From: Cyanobium sp. Tous-M-B4
GTDB taxonomy: Bacteria; Cyanobacteriota; Cyanobacteriia; PCC-6307; Cyanobiaceae
Length of the DNA stretch: 64,000 bases
Direction of reading: 5' to 3'
Assembly: GCF_024345395.1 (NCBI RefSeq)
Contig: NZ_JAGQBA010000002.1
Span: 124,001-188,000 of the forward strand
Below, piece by piece: positions 26,207-34,931 of this stretch (position 1 is its first letter; each line of letters starts with the position of its first letter). A program made the position numbers and the translations under genes. The notes under the pieces are model-generated. The model searched no databases. It saw nothing but the letters and a program-made list of their open reading frames with translations, and was not told where the DNA came from.

Positions 26207-27048
26207 TCGTCAAGCTCCAGGCTGTGATTCACGATCACCTTCCATGTCGTATCTCTGGTAGTCATCGGCATGTCATCAGCCAACAAAGGATCGGCCTCTG
26301 GAGGGCTAAGCGGCACCCAATTTTTGGAGACAGCGGCAAAGGGCTGGAGCGCTTCAGCCAGGTGTGGATGCCCCAGCGTTTGCAGAAGGTAGCCCAGGCG
26401 GCGGATCGTGGTGCTTTCCAGCCATGGGGCCAACTCAGCAAGTCGATCGGGCCGTGCCTGGTCTGCCAGATCCTTGACGATCTGGGCGGCATGGTCGATC
26501 CCACCCAGCTGCCGCACGTAGCGGAGGCAGTCGGCAAGGGTGAGCTCGATGCCGGCCATGGTCGCGTATCCCCGCGGTGTGGGGATCACATCGATCAAGG
26601 GGGGGCGGTTCACAGCGGCGAACAGCTCGGGCTGCTGATGCAGAAAGCGCACCTGCACACGACCCTTCTGAATCGGCCTCAGCAGGCGTGGCGTGATCAC
26701 CTGCACAGCCATTGCAGCCTGATGGCTGGATCCATGCAGGGCAGCAGCACGCCAGAGGGAAACCCGGTAGGCATTGCCCAGGAACTGCATCAGCGGATCG
26801 AGCCAGTGCATGGGATCTGGAAGTCCATAGATACCGTCTTCAGGCCGCAGCAGCACATAGAAGCCGGGGTGGAGCCGGGCGATGGATCCATTGCGAAGCT
26901 GGCGGGTGATGCAAGCTGCAAGGGCTGGTTGCGACCCGCCGAGGCGATGACGAAGCTCACCGGCAGAGATGCACTGCCGGCCTTCTGCCTGCAGCCGCAG
27001 AAGACAGTCCGCCAACCCTGGCATACGTCGCTCTCGAACCACCCACAA
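26203..27048 (-). CDS. abiEi: AbiEi-family antitoxin (transcriptional regulator)
   Basis: The 281-residue product has a winged-helix N-terminal domain (CISAGELRHRLGGSQPALAA, then LHPGFYVLL) followed by the AbiEi C-terminal domain (YRVSLWRAAALHGSSHQ, VIPTPRGYATMAGIELTLAD, YLLQTLGHP). AbiEi antitoxins repress their own operon and protect from AbiEii without direct protein contact. The start may be ATG 27048 or 27024. The stop overlaps the abiEii ATG. About 170 bp of non-coding DNA upstream probably contains its promoter and operator. Confidence 0.86.
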   Translation of the reverse strand: MWVVRERRMPGLADCLLRLQAEGRQCISAGELRHRLGGSQPALAACITRQLRNGSIARLHPGFYVLLRPEDGIYGLPDPMHWLDPLMQFLGNAYRVSLWRAAALHGSSHQAAMAVQVITPRLLRPIQKGRVQVRFLHQQPELFAAVNRPPLIDVIPTPRGYATMAGIELTLADCLRYVRQLGGIDHAAQIVKDLADQARPDRLAELAPWLESTTIRRLGYLLQTLGHPHLAEALQPFAAVSKNWVPLSPPEADPLLADDMPMTTRDTTWKVIVNHSLELDD

Positions 27049-27218
27049 GGCCAGGGTAATCCTGCTGCCAGATCGTCAACAGAATTCAATGCAGAGTATC
27101 GAGTTTTGCAAACGGCCTGGGGGCATTAAGGGGTTTTGAGGCTGCTGGCGTGTTTACGGTTGGCGAGGGGCAGAGCGCCGGAAGGTGCCGCTGGAGCTGC
27201 TGAGCTCAAAGGGCTCGC

Positions 27219-27662
27219 TCATGGTTTGATCACAGCCTGATCGGCGCTGATGCCCTCAAAACGGGTTTTATCATTGTCGCCGGCGTAGGGGCCCTGCTTC
27301 ACCTCGATCATCTCGGTGGGTTCGAGCATCTCGAAGCCATGGCCACCGTAGGCGAGCAGGATCACGTCGCCGGTTTCAAGGACGCGGCTTTCGAGATAGG
27401 TGTGGTCGTCGTCGTAGAAGTCGACCCGCACGCGGCCGGATCTGATGAACAGCACCTCCTTGGTGTATTGCACCTCGCGGGCCACGGGGTTGTGGACGTG
27501 GGGAGGGATCACATAGCCGCTAGGGCGGTTCATGTACCCCAGTTGCTGGGAGAAATCGCCAGGAGTAAAAAAGTCAATTCCCTCCTGGTGAAATTGTGTT
27601 CGCAGCAGAACAGCAAGCGTTCGACCCTTATGTACTATCGCTTCAATTAAATTTGCTGTCAT
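27219..27662 (-). CDS. Cupin-domain protein of sugar-biosynthesis clusters
   Basis: The 147-residue single cupin has the first motif in YVIPPHVHNPVAREVQYTKE (two His and a Glu) and the second in GDVILLAYGGHGFEML. A metal site is likely. Similar proteins lie in many lipopolysaccharide clusters with no assigned reaction. They are distinct in sequence from the FdtA/WxcM ketoisomerases. It lies 3 bp downstream of the GT2 gene on the same strand, so it is probably co-transcribed with the AT-rich block upstream. Confidence 0.75.
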   Translation of the reverse strand: MTANLIEAIVHKGRTLAVLLRTQFHQEGIDFFTPGDFSQQLGYMNRPSGYVIPPHVHNPVAREVQYTKEVLFIRSGRVRVDFYDDDHTYLESRVLETGDVILLAYGGHGFEMLEPTEMIEVKQGPYAGDNDKTRFEGISADQAVIKP

Positions 27663-27665
27663 GGA

Positions 27666-28667
27666 TTAGAAGTAGGTTTCTTTGTGAACCCAGGCTCTAA
27701 CTTCTGGATCCGATTCATAGGCCGACTGATGATATGCGAATCCTTCCTTGTAGCCCTCATGGAAAGCTGCTTGTGCAGGATTTAATGTGGAAGCCGACGG
27801 TGTAGACCATCCAAGTGCCTTTTTCTTAGCAGCTCTGAGCTTATTCCGAAGTCTTGGCATGAGCTTTTGATGGCTACTAGGCGGCGTAATGGAATGCACT
27901 TTGGGGGCATTTCTTAGGCAAGTGTAGGAATCGGAAACCCCTTGATTGAACCCTCTCTTCCGGAAATACCCCAAAGTCATTCGCTCCGGAGTTACTTTGT
28001 GATAAACTGATGCTCGTGAATCAAACATGCACTTAAGTTTATTGTCGGCAATATATTTGGAAACGTGAGTTTCACCATCTCCCCGAAAACGGATCAGGTC
28101 TTGAGGCATTCCGTCCGGGTGAAAGCCGCCAGCTGCAATTAGCACGTCCCTACGGATAGCAAAATTGCAACCCCAAACCATATACGGGCTTATTGGATAC
28201 TTACCATTGGCTTGCTCTTGAATGCTGAGCCAAGGTAAAGAGTGAACATCATCGCCACGAGAGTTCCAAAGGCTATCCAGCCATCGCGGGTATGTCCCAT
28301 AAAAAATGGGGACACTATTCCCGCCAAGCATGGCTAGGTCATCGGAGCTAAAGTTCTCAATGATTGCCGAAAGCCAAGTATCAGTAACTTCAACATCATC
28401 ATCTAAAAATACAAGAATTGAGCCACGGGCAACTGAGCATCCTCGATGACGACCAGCGTGGAGTCCCGGGCTGGCCTCATGCAAATAGGTATAGTTGCGG
28501 AAATGAGATCCCAGAGACTTGCAGACTAGGTGTGTGCTGTCTTTTGACCCATTATCAACAATAATAAGTTCCGAATCTTCAAACTCTTTGCATTGAGACG
28601 CTAGGGACAAGACCGCGCTACCAAGAAGACTCGCTCTATTCCGAGTAGGAATTATAATTGAGATCAC
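27666..28667 (-). CDS. Glycosyltransferase family 2
   Basis: In this 333-residue product, MISIIIPTRNRASLLGSAVL opens the GT-A fold. LIIVDNGSKDSTHLVC, then ILVFLDDDVEVTDTWL gives the DXD metal site, and WGCNFAIRRDVLIAAGGF is the GT2 acceptor segment. The C-terminal about 90 residues are basic and variable. It overlaps the methyltransferase upstream by 4 bp (ATGA). Base composition is low GC, matching its neighbours from about 27.6 to 31.2 kb, and suggests that this block was acquired as a unit. Confidence 0.87.
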   Translation of the reverse strand: MISIIIPTRNRASLLGSAVLSLASQCKEFEDSELIIVDNGSKDSTHLVCKSLGSHFRNYTYLHEASPGLHAGRHRGCSVARGSILVFLDDDVEVTDTWLSAIIENFSSDDLAMLGGNSVPIFYGTYPRWLDSLWNSRGDDVHSLPWLSIQEQANGKYPISPYMVWGCNFAIRRDVLIAAGGFHPDGMPQDLIRFRGDGETHVSKYIADNKLKCMFDSRASVYHKVTPERMTLGYFRKRGFNQGVSDSYTCLRNAPKVHSITPPSSHQKLMPRLRNKLRAAKKKALGWSTPSASTLNPAQAAFHEGYKEGFAYHQSAYESDPEVRAWVHKETYF

Positions 28668-29284
28668 GGCTTCTTGCTAAGAGTTCCCCACCACATATTT
28701 GGCAAAGAGCCGACCTTAGTTGTTACGTGGCGTACTTCCTCAGCAATTACTCTTTGCACGCCAGTAGCCCAGCCAACATCATGAAATATCACTACAGAAC
28801 CCTCTCGAAGTAAACTCTTATACGTATCCCAGTCTTGCTTTGCACCCTCATAACTATGATCCCCGTCAATGAAGAGTAAGTCCAAGGAATCCGTTAAGCC
28901 GTAGACATTATCTTTTACCATATTGCTCCATCCTCGGACTGGAATAATGAACTTCGAGAACCTCATTGTATTAGATTTAAATTCATTAAACGTATCCATT
29001 GCGCCTTCGCTCATTGCGTCATTCTCCCAAGTATCTATGCAAAGCAAACGGCCTTTGTTTGAGTTAATGCCCGCCGCTATTGCACATGAAGAAGCTCCTA
29101 AATAAGAGCCAACCTCCATGGCGTTAATTCTTCGCTTGGCCAACCTGTAAAGAGTGATTAACTCAGTGGTGGTCAAGTGCGTCTTACAATGAAATGCTGG
29201 GGCAAGGCGGGAGTATAGAACATCTTTTAATGCAGGGTATCGGTCTATTGCTTTTAATGAAAGAAAGTCTCGTGTGTTTTTCAT
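28664..29284 (-). CDS. Class I SAM methyltransferase (Methyltransf_24-like)
   Basis: The product has 206 residues from ATG 29284, which overlaps the stop of the toroid-like gene (ATGA). Motif I is INAMEVGSYLGASSCAIAAG, post-I Asp is in RLLCIDTWEND, and the catalytic-site region is LDLLFIDGDHSYEGAKQDWD followed by VVIFHDVGW. This matches the Methyltransf_24 / cephalosporin-hydroxylase-like group used for sugar O-methylation and related steps. It forms a tightly coupled three-gene unit with the GT2 and the toroid-like protein. Confidence 0.85.
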   Translation of the reverse strand: MKNTRDFLSLKAIDRYPALKDVLYSRLAPAFHCKTHLTTTELITLYRLAKRRINAMEVGSYLGASSCAIAAGINSNKGRLLCIDTWENDAMSEGAMDTFNEFKSNTMRFSKFIIPVRGWSNMVKDNVYGLTDSLDLLFIDGDHSYEGAKQDWDTYKSLLREGSVVIFHDVGWATGVQRVIAEEVRHVTTKVGSLPNMWWGTLSKKP

Positions 29285-30498
29285 TGTTCGTACCCAGGGC
29301 ATCTTGTTAGGTTAAAACTCTCGCCAATGCCGAGATGCCTCGCCATATACATTAAACTTAGTGTCCTAAACCATGTTGGAAGCATGGCACCCTGATTAAT
29401 TAGGCTCATAGTCTGCGGGGATCCATATACAAACGACTCATTTAGCCTAAATACAAATCCACCGTCATCTACCATGTTTGCAGTGACCCACTTAAAGGCA
29501 AGGTTGAGTGCCTTATTTATCTTTCTTTTCATGCTTTGACTAACGAATGGGAATGCTCTTATCAAAATATCTATTGAATCTATATCTTCACAGGCGCTTG
29601 AATTTGTAGCAACACCGAAGCCGCCAAGGCCATTCTGAGTTTTTAGCACAGTCTTTATGATTTGATCCCAATTAAAGGAATAAAATCCATCATAAAAAAA
29701 GAGTGGAAAAAGGTGATAAGCAAACTGAACAAGCCTTGATCTCTGCCTTGGATTATCTACATCAAGATTTCCCCACATACCTGTTTGGGGATTTATTCTT
29801 TCAAAAAGAATAGATTTCATAGAATTTAATGAATCAGCGGCATTTTTATCTTGCCATTGATCTCGTTGGTATTGAAGCAGGCATCCTATATTCATGATCT
29901 TATTGTCAACATCTGAGTCGCCGAGCCTACGCTCATGCCACTCAATGCTATTCAGCCATGAGGATATCTGTCTTGTCGAAAATTCAGAAAGGAAGTTGAA
30001 TGGTTTACTGGGCCTAGACCCTAGTGCTGTATATCCACTTATCATATGAAGTGCCAGATGGCGAGCTCCCCACCAATCGGAATCATCATATATTTCATTG
30101 TACACCGAAGGATCAATAAATAAGCCATTCTGGCTCTGATAAGAATCAAAATAATGCGCCCAACTATGCCTTATGCTGTTGGGAATACCGGACAATTCGC
30201 CGAGTATGCTCAGTGTCATTAATGCGTATACTGATGCATAAAGTGATGTCTCTGTTGACGTCTTTGAATAATAGTATTCAAAGCTGGAATCATGTTTGCG
30301 GTGATTGTCAAGGAAGGCAAGGACTTTTCCCTTAAACTTATAATACTTGAAACTTTTAACGCTATTGCCTTTCTGTTTAACTCTTTTCTTGAGATGAAGC
30401 AGTTGGGATGTGTTTCTAACTTTGCTAGTTACCGATCTATAGTATTCTTTTGCTTTTTGTGGAGCAATTCGACTCAGCTGAGGTATGAGATATGTCAT
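29281..30498 (-). CDS. Unknown protein with alpha/alpha-toroid-like repeats
   Basis: I do not recognise a named family for this 405-residue product. Several segments recur with the pattern of the prenyltransferase/squalene-cyclase repeat: QSQNGLFID (about residue 125), [10 protein letters not shown] (about 245), [11 protein letters not shown] (about 295) and [10 protein letters not shown] (about 360), each at the end of a predicted helix pair. [13 protein letters not shown] could place acidic residues in a central cavity. There is no signal peptide or membrane helix. It overlaps wzt by 4 bp and the methyltransferase by 4 bp, so it is part of the glycan operon. A glycan-modifying or binding role is inference. 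Confidence 0.6.
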   Translation of the reverse strand: MTYLIPQLSRIAPQKAKEYYRSVTSKVRNTSQLLHLKKRVKQKGNSVKSFKYYKFKGKVLAFLDNHRKHDSSFEYYYSKTSTETSLYASVYALMTLSILGELSGIPNSIRHSWAHYFDSYQSQNGLFIDPSVYNEIYDDSDWWGARHLALHMISGYTALGSRPSKPFNFLSEFSTRQISSWLNSIEWHERRLGDSDVDNKIMNIGCLLQYQRDQWQDKNAADSLNSMKSILFERINPQTGMWGNLDVDNPRQRSRLVQFAYHLFPLFFYDGFYSFNWDQIIKTVLKTQNGLGGFGVATNSSACEDIDSIDILIRAFPFVSQSMKRKINKALNLAFKWVTANMVDDGGFVFRLNESFVYGSPQTMSLINQGAMLPTWFRTLSLMYMARHLGIGESFNLTRCPGYEQ

Positions 30499-31835
30499 TT
30501 AACGATATCAACATGGGACAATGAGCTGACAACCGCTTCGGCTCTTAATGCTGCGACACCATCCTCTTTGGTAAGTAAATAGCCGGTCTTGTAAATATCT
30601 GATTGCATTATTGAAAAATCAATGCAATCTTCGACTTTGTCTGCGAGTGTGCCTTGGTGGCTTCCAAGGGAAACTGTCAGGACATATTGCCCGGGCGTCA
30701 ATTGATTGCATTCAATTCTAAACTCAACTTCTCCGGATGACGGTATATTATGTGGAGGCTGAAATGCCATATAAGTGTTAAATCCTCCTACTCTAATCCC
30801 CTCGGTTGTCTTTACAATAAAACCTGCGCCAGCCAGCGAATCTGCTTCACTAGCTTGGTATTTTATTCTTAGCTTAAGGCATTCATTTTGCTTGAAGTCT
30901 CTATTTGGAGTTTTATCTTTTCCAAAGAGGGCCGCCGATATTAGGATGTTTTTGGCGCCTCTTATTCTATTTTTGTGGTTGCTTAGGTCGACAAAGCCAG
31001 CTCCCCTTTCGTATCCGCTAGAGAGATATTTTTGTATGCAATCGACTGAGGACCCTAAGTATTGGATTTTCCCTTCGTTCAGCCAAATGCCTTTGCTGCA
31101 AAGTTCGCCTAGGACGCCCATGCTATGGCTAACAAAAAGCACAGTCCTCCCTTCTCCTGATACGTCTTTCATTTTCCCTAAACACTTCTTCTGAAAACTG
31201 GCATCCCCCACCGCCAGCACCTCATCCACCACAAGGATCTCCGGCTCCAGATACGCCGCCACCGCAAACGCCAGCCGCACATACATGCCGCTGGAGTAGC
31301 GCTTAACCGGTGTGTCTAAGAATTTCTCCACCTCGGCGAAATCTACGATCTTATCAAACTTGGCACGGATCTCCCGCCGCATCATCCCCAAGATGGCGCC
31401 ATTCAGATAAATGTTCTCCCGGCCCGTGAGCTCCGGGTGGAAGCCCGTGCCCACCTCCAGCAGGCTTGCCACCCTTCCCAGGATCTCCACTCGGCCCGTG
31501 GAGGGTTCGGTGATGCGGCTGAGGATCTTCAGCAGGGTGCTCTTGCCCGCCCCATTGCGGCCGATGATCCCAACCCGCTCACCCCGGCGGATCTCGAAGC
31601 TCACATCCTTCAGCGCCCAGAACTCCTCTTCGCTTTCGGATCGCTCCTTCGCCGCCTGGCGCTGGGCCTTGCGCAATTGCCCCGCCAGCGTGAAGGGGTT
31701 CAGCAGCCGGCCAGCTGCCTTGGCCTGGCGGGCCACCACATCGCGCAGGGCCGTGTAGCGCTCGCCTTGCTCGTGATGGAGGGAGTACTTCTTACCGAGT
31801 CCCTCTACCCGGATCACTACGTCGGAATCGCTCAT
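30495..31835 (-). CDS. wzt: Wzt: ABC transporter ATPase for polysaccharide export
   Basis: In this 446-residue product, Walker A is [12 protein letters not shown] (about residues 87-98), the signature is [14 protein letters not shown], and Walker B is [13 protein letters not shown]. From about residue 300 a Wzt-type C-terminal carbohydrate-binding domain follows (beta-rich, ending at 446). This domain reads the glycan cap before export with Wzm. The part of the gene above about 31190 (first 215 codons) is GC-rich, but the rest is strongly AT-rich, so the gene is a mosaic. The partner permease lies upstream but is separated by a RES/Xre TA pair. Confidence 0.92.
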   Translation of the reverse strand: MSDSDVVIRVEGLGKKYSLHHEQGERYTALRDVVARQAKAAGRLLNPFTLAGQLRKAQRQAAKERSESEEEFWALKDVSFEIRRGERVGIIGRNGAGKSTLLKILSRITEPSTGRVEILGRVASLLEVGTGFHPELTGRENIYLNGAILGMMRREIRAKFDKIVDFAEVEKFLDTPVKRYSSGMYVRLAFAVAAYLEPEILVVDEVLAVGDASFQKKCLGKMKDVSGEGRTVLFVSHSMGVLGELCSKGIWLNEGKIQYLGSSVDCIQKYLSSGYERGAGFVDLSNHKNRIRGAKNILISAALFGKDKTPNRDFKQNECLKLRIKYQASEADSLAGAGFIVKTTEGIRVGGFNTYMAFQPPHNIPSSGEVEFRIECNQLTPGQYVLTVSLGSHQGTLADKVEDCIDFSIMQSDIYKTGYLLTKEDGVAALRAEAVVSSLSHVDIVK

Positions 31836-31875
31836 GCAGGGAGGTGCGGGGTCATAAAGAAAGAAAGAGGGTGGG

Positions 31876-32346
31876 TCAGCCCAGCCGTTGATCCAGCTGG
31901 AAGGGCTCCTGGTGCACCAGCGCCACCTGGGCCATGGCTGGGTGCAGGGGATTAAGCAGCAGGTTGCGGGCCTGAGGCACCACCACCGAGGGCAGCACCA
32001 GGCCTAGCTGTTGCCCGGTCCGCAGCCATTCGCCTCCAAACGCGGCGCTGGCCTGGCCATGCGGGATGGCGTTCCAGCCCTCCGACAGGACCGTGGGATC
32101 GGCCTTGCCGATCAGCCCCGGCGTATCGGGCACGTCGAAACCACACAGCACAAGTGGGGCGCTGAGCACACCGTTGAGGTGCATCAACACTTCCAGCAAG
32201 GTGATCTCGGGTGTCATCCCCAGGTACACCGCCCGCTGCCCTGGTTGGTTCCAGCGCTGGCCATCGCGAGCCGCTCCCTGGCCCGTGAGATCTCCGGAGT
32301 AGCGGGCCTTGCTCAGTCGCCAGGCTCTAATCACACCCTCGCTCAC
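31876..32346 (-). CDS. RES-domain toxin (first RES/Xre module)
   Basis: The product has 156 residues from GTG 32346, coupled to the antitoxin stop as GTGA. It has the RES pattern: [18 protein letters not shown] (Arg), [20 protein letters not shown] (Tyr, and Glu in the following LEVLMHLN), and a C-terminal [17 protein letters not shown] (Ser, Asn). RES toxins degrade or phosphorolyse NAD+. It stands between wzm and wzt on their strand, so the transport operon would be transcribed through it. Confidence 0.82.
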   Translation of the reverse strand: MSEGVIRAWRLSKARYSGDLTGQGAARDGQRWNQPGQRAVYLGMTPEITLLEVLMHLNGVLSAPLVLCGFDVPDTPGLIGKADPTVLSEGWNAIPHGQASAAFGGEWLRTGQQLGLVLPSVVVPQARNLLLNPLHPAMAQVALVHQEPFQLDQRLG

Positions 32347-32897
32347 ACCGGTGCGCCTTGCTCCAGGGCCATTAGCAGCCGCCGCACCTGGCCCGCGCCG
32401 ATCGCCGTGCGGCAGTGCTGCAGTGGGCTCGCCTGATGCAGCAGCGGGTGGGGTGCCTTGAGCCAAGCCTCGGTGCTGGCTGGCTGCTCAAACACGCCGT
32501 AGGCCAAGCTGATCACCTCCACCAGTCGGTCCAACCTCTCGGAGGCCACCAGATCCAGGACCACCTGCTCGCGGCTGCGGCGAGCCATCGTGGCCTCCGA
32601 GAGGGCCAGCAATGGTTCCAGGTCTGCCGGCTTGAGGTGCAGATGCTGCCGCAGGGCCGCCAGCCAGCTGCTGCTCCAGCCCTGCTCAATCGCTGTCAAG
32701 CGCTGCTGCTCATCCAGGGCGCCGCGTTCAGCAGCGCGTTGCCAGAAGGCTTGGCTCAAGTTGGCTTCAGGGGCTTCTTCACGTGTGGGAACAGGGATTG
32801 CAGGTGCCAAGGGCAGAGGGCTCCGGGCGGCGTCATCTGAGGCGATGCTAGCCCCAAATGATGCAGACGGGTGAGACGCGGCTCCGATCGCGCGCAC
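32343..32897 (-). CDS. Xre/MbcA/ParS-type antitoxin (DUF2384) of the first RES module
   Basis: In this 184-residue product, the N-terminal about 60 residues are low-complexity. A helical DNA-binding-like segment follows, then the toxin-binding domain: RLDRLVEVISLAYGVFEQPA and AWLKAPHPLLHQASPLQH, the signature of DUF2384 antitoxins. It starts one base after the wzm stop and overlaps the toxin by 4 bp. The N-terminal 40 residues may be translated from read-in sequence. An internal start is possible. Confidence 0.8.
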   Translation of the reverse strand: MRAIGAASHPSASFGASIASDDAARSPLPLAPAIPVPTREEAPEANLSQAFWQRAAERGALDEQQRLTAIEQGWSSSWLAALRQHLHLKPADLEPLLALSEATMARRSREQVVLDLVASERLDRLVEVISLAYGVFEQPASTEAWLKAPHPLLHQASPLQHCRTAIGAGQVRRLLMALEQGAPV

Positions 32898-33758
32898 TCA
32901 GATCACATCCGCAAACCGCTTCTCCATGCGCCGGAACTGGCGGATGCCGGTAATTAGCAGCAGCAGCACGATCACCATCGATAGGCCAAAACCCAGCGGG
33001 TTGATATACGCTCCCCGGCCAATAATCGCCCAGCGAAACCCCTCGATCACGCCCACCATCGGGTTGAGCGCAAACAGCAGCTGCCACTTCTCGGGCACGA
33101 TCGCGCTGGAGAAACCCACCGGGCTCACATACAGACCAAACTGCACCAGAAAGGGCACAACATAGCGGAAGTCGCGGTATTGCACATTCAGGCTGGCCAG
33201 CCACAGGCCCGCGCCCATACTTGCTGCAAAGGCCACCGCCACCCAGAGGGGGAGAGTCAAAAGACGCCAGCTCGGCCACCACTGATGCCAGAGCATCAGG
33301 CCAGCCAGGATCACAAAAGAGATCAGGAAGTCCACAAAGCTCGTGATCACCGCTGCTGCCGGCACTATCAACCGCGGGAAATACACTTTTGTAAGCAAGT
33401 TTGCGTTGGAGATGAGGCTCTCAGAGCAGCTGCTCAGTGCCGTGCTGAAAAACTGCCAGGGCAACATCGCCGCAAAAACCAAAATGGCGTAGGGCGCATT
33501 CCCCTCTGTGGGCAACTTGGCCAGTCGGCCAAAGATCACTGTGAACACCACCATGGTGAGAAACGGCCGAATCAGCGCCCAGGCCACGCCGATGAAGGTC
33601 TGCTTGTAGCGCACGGTGATGTCACGCCAGGCCAGGATCGCGAACAGCTCCCGGTAGCGCCACAGGTCTTTCCAGTACTGCTTCTCGATCCGGTTGGGCT
33701 CGAGCACCAGCCATTGTTTCGCGGGGTCGCGGGTGCGGGTGGCGGTGCGGGCGGGCAT
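32898..33758 (-). CDS. wzm: Wzm: ABC-2 permease for polysaccharide export
   Basis: In this 286-residue product, YRELFAILAWRDITVRYKQT is the typical cytoplasmic-entry motif of Wzm/TagG permeases. Six membrane helices follow, with the conserved SLNVQYRDFRYVVPFLVQFG and LYVSPVGFSS segments. It forms the channel with Wzt for undecaprenyl-linked glycan. Between it and wzt the cluster now holds a RES/Xre module. A dead copy of its C-terminal codons is found at 36.04-36.10 kb. Confidence 0.92.
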   Translation of the reverse strand: MPARTATRTRDPAKQWLVLEPNRIEKQYWKDLWRYRELFAILAWRDITVRYKQTFIGVAWALIRPFLTMVVFTVIFGRLAKLPTEGNAPYAILVFAAMLPWQFFSTALSSCSESLISNANLLTKVYFPRLIVPAAAVITSFVDFLISFVILAGLMLWHQWWPSWRLLTLPLWVAVAFAASMGAGLWLASLNVQYRDFRYVVPFLVQFGLYVSPVGFSSAIVPEKWQLLFALNPMVGVIEGFRWAIIGRGAYINPLGFGLSMVIVLLLLITGIRQFRRMEKRFADVI

Positions 33759-33792
33759 CAGGGTGATGGGTGGGATGGGGATATGGGATCCA

Positions 33793-34047
33793 TCAGCGAT
33801 AGACCTCGCGGCGATGGCCGATGCGCACCACCAGGATCACCAGTTCGCTGCGCTGCCATTCGTAGACCACGCGATAGTGGCCCACCCGTAGGCGTCGCAA
33901 CCCTTCGAATTCACCCTTGAGCGCAGAGCCGGCGGCAGGTGTGTCGCAGAGCAGGTCGATCGCCTCAACCACCCGCAGGCGATCAGCTTTTGGGAGTGCG
34001 CCAAGCGCCTTGACCGCGGACCGTTTAATCCGCAGCGAGCAGCGCAT
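33793..34047 (-). CDS. RelE/ParE-family toxin
   Basis: In this 84-residue product, CSLRIKRSAVKALGALPKAD is the N-terminal strand-helix of RelE/ParE toxins. LKGEFEGLRRLRVGHYRVVY and the C-terminal LVILVVRIGHRREVYR are the conserved strand block, with basic and Tyr residues of the RelE active-site type. The toxin either cuts mRNA on the ribosome (RelE) or poisons gyrase (ParE), and sequence alone does not decide. It overlaps the antitoxin by 23 bp. Confidence 0.85.
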   Translation of the reverse strand: MRCSLRIKRSAVKALGALPKADRLRVVEAIDLLCDTPAAGSALKGEFEGLRRLRVGHYRVVYEWQRSELVILVVRIGHRREVYR

Positions 34048-34246
34048 CGCGCACCTCCGCCCAGTTGAGTACGGGGTCTGCCGGATCCTTCAGCGCTGCC
34101 ACCCCGCAGCGCAGATCTTCAATGTCGTCGAGGTAGTACTCGATGGCCTGGCGGATGATGTCGGCCCGGCATCGGTTGAGTTGCTGGGCCGCCGCATCAA
34201 GCTCGGCGCCAAGGGCGTCGGGGAGGCGGGCCGTGACCTGAACCAT
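34025..34246 (-). CDS. Ribbon-helix-helix antitoxin of the RelE/ParE module
   Basis: The 73-residue product starts with MVQVTARLPDALGAELDAAA, the ribbon strand and first helix of a CopG/RHH fold. CRADIIRQAIEYYLDD is the second helix, and a C-terminal tail would wrap the toxin. It is likely to repress its own promoter, which would be in 34247-34330. It precedes and overlaps the toxin gene. Confidence 0.84.
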   Translation of the reverse strand: MVQVTARLPDALGAELDAAAQQLNRCRADIIRQAIEYYLDDIEDLRCGVAALKDPADPVLNWAEVRDALLAAD

Positions 34247-34367
34247 GGGGAACGCCGCGAATTCGTGGCGATGTCAGTGACATTATTTTAGGGCGGCAGG
34301 CCGTGCGAGGCCGAGTGCAGGTGGAGCTTCCTTGGCGGGTGGCGGCTATCACGCTTGGCTGCCGCGT

Positions 34368-34393
34368 CAATCCGTACAGGCTGTACAGAATCC
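34368..34393. repeat. Dispersed palindromic element, copy 1
   Basis: CCGTACAG-G-CTGTACAG-type inverted repeat (34372-34388 core, flanked by AAT/AATCC). Two further copies with longer arms (CTGAATTC...GAATTCAG) are at 55959-55989 and 60655-60684. All three lie beside decayed or mobile-type genes. Confidence 0.6.
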
Positions 34394-34448
34394 TGAACAC
34401 TGCCGAATCAGGCGCCTGGCGGCTCAGGGGGAAGTCCGTCTGATGAGC

Positions 34449-34713
34449 TCAAAGAAGCAGACGCACCGGCTCACCGGCTGCAGCCAGAAGCCGCGCTGCC
34501 TCCTGGTCAAAGGTCGCCAGTTGGTCGCCGCCAAAAGCTGCAGCCCGGCGCGCACGCTGGAGCTGGCCAGCAGCGCTTCGATGGCGCCGATGCAGTCGCT
34601 GGAGCTGAAGCGATACACCCGCCGCAGCATCCACACCAGCTCGCACAGCCCTTGCCTAGATCGTCCTGCACCAGCGCCCGCACCAGCACGTTGGTGTCGG
34701 CCGTGATCCTCAC
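34449..34713 (-). pseudogene. VapC-like PIN-domain toxin remnant
   Basis: The gene begins GTG at 34713 with RITADTNVLVRALVQDD, the PIN domain start with its first catalytic Asp. The frame then breaks. Codons for LCELVWMLRRVYRFSSSDCI and GAIEALLASSSV continue in another frame, and the end (TFDQEAARLLAAAGEPVRLL) in a third. Two internal deletions remove the middle of the domain and its acidic residues, so the toxin is inactive. It overlaps the AbrB-like antitoxin stop by GTGA, the usual vapBC coupling. Confidence 0.75.
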
Positions 34714-34871
34714 AGGTTTGCGATTCCTGATTTGCGCTCGCCGCAGGGAAGTCCGGCCCAACCAGCCCAGCTGGCCTCCTGGAGCTCCTCCACATCAAGT
34801 CGTTGGCCGGGCTTCACACCGAGATGGGCCAGGAGCTCCTTGCGCAAGGTCACCTGGCCCTTGCTGGTCAC
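34710..34871 (-). CDS. AbrB/VapB-like antitoxin, short
   Basis: Translation from GTG 34871 gives about 53 residues: VTSKGQVTLRKELLAHLGVK and PGQRLDVEELQEASW, the swapped-hairpin AbrB fold of VapB/MazE-type antitoxins. The stop overlaps the start of the dead PIN-domain gene. The residue block RGTSLK directly upstream in frame hints that a longer native N-terminus existed but has no good start. With the toxin inactive it is an orphan. Confidence 0.6.
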   Translation of the reverse strand: MTSKGQVTLRKELLAHLGVKPGQRLDVEELQEASWAGWAGLPCGERKSGIANL

Positions 34872-34931
34872 CTTGAGGGATGTACCGCGAGATTGAGCTG
34901 GTTGCGCAGGCAGGCGTTGGTGCGGAATCGC

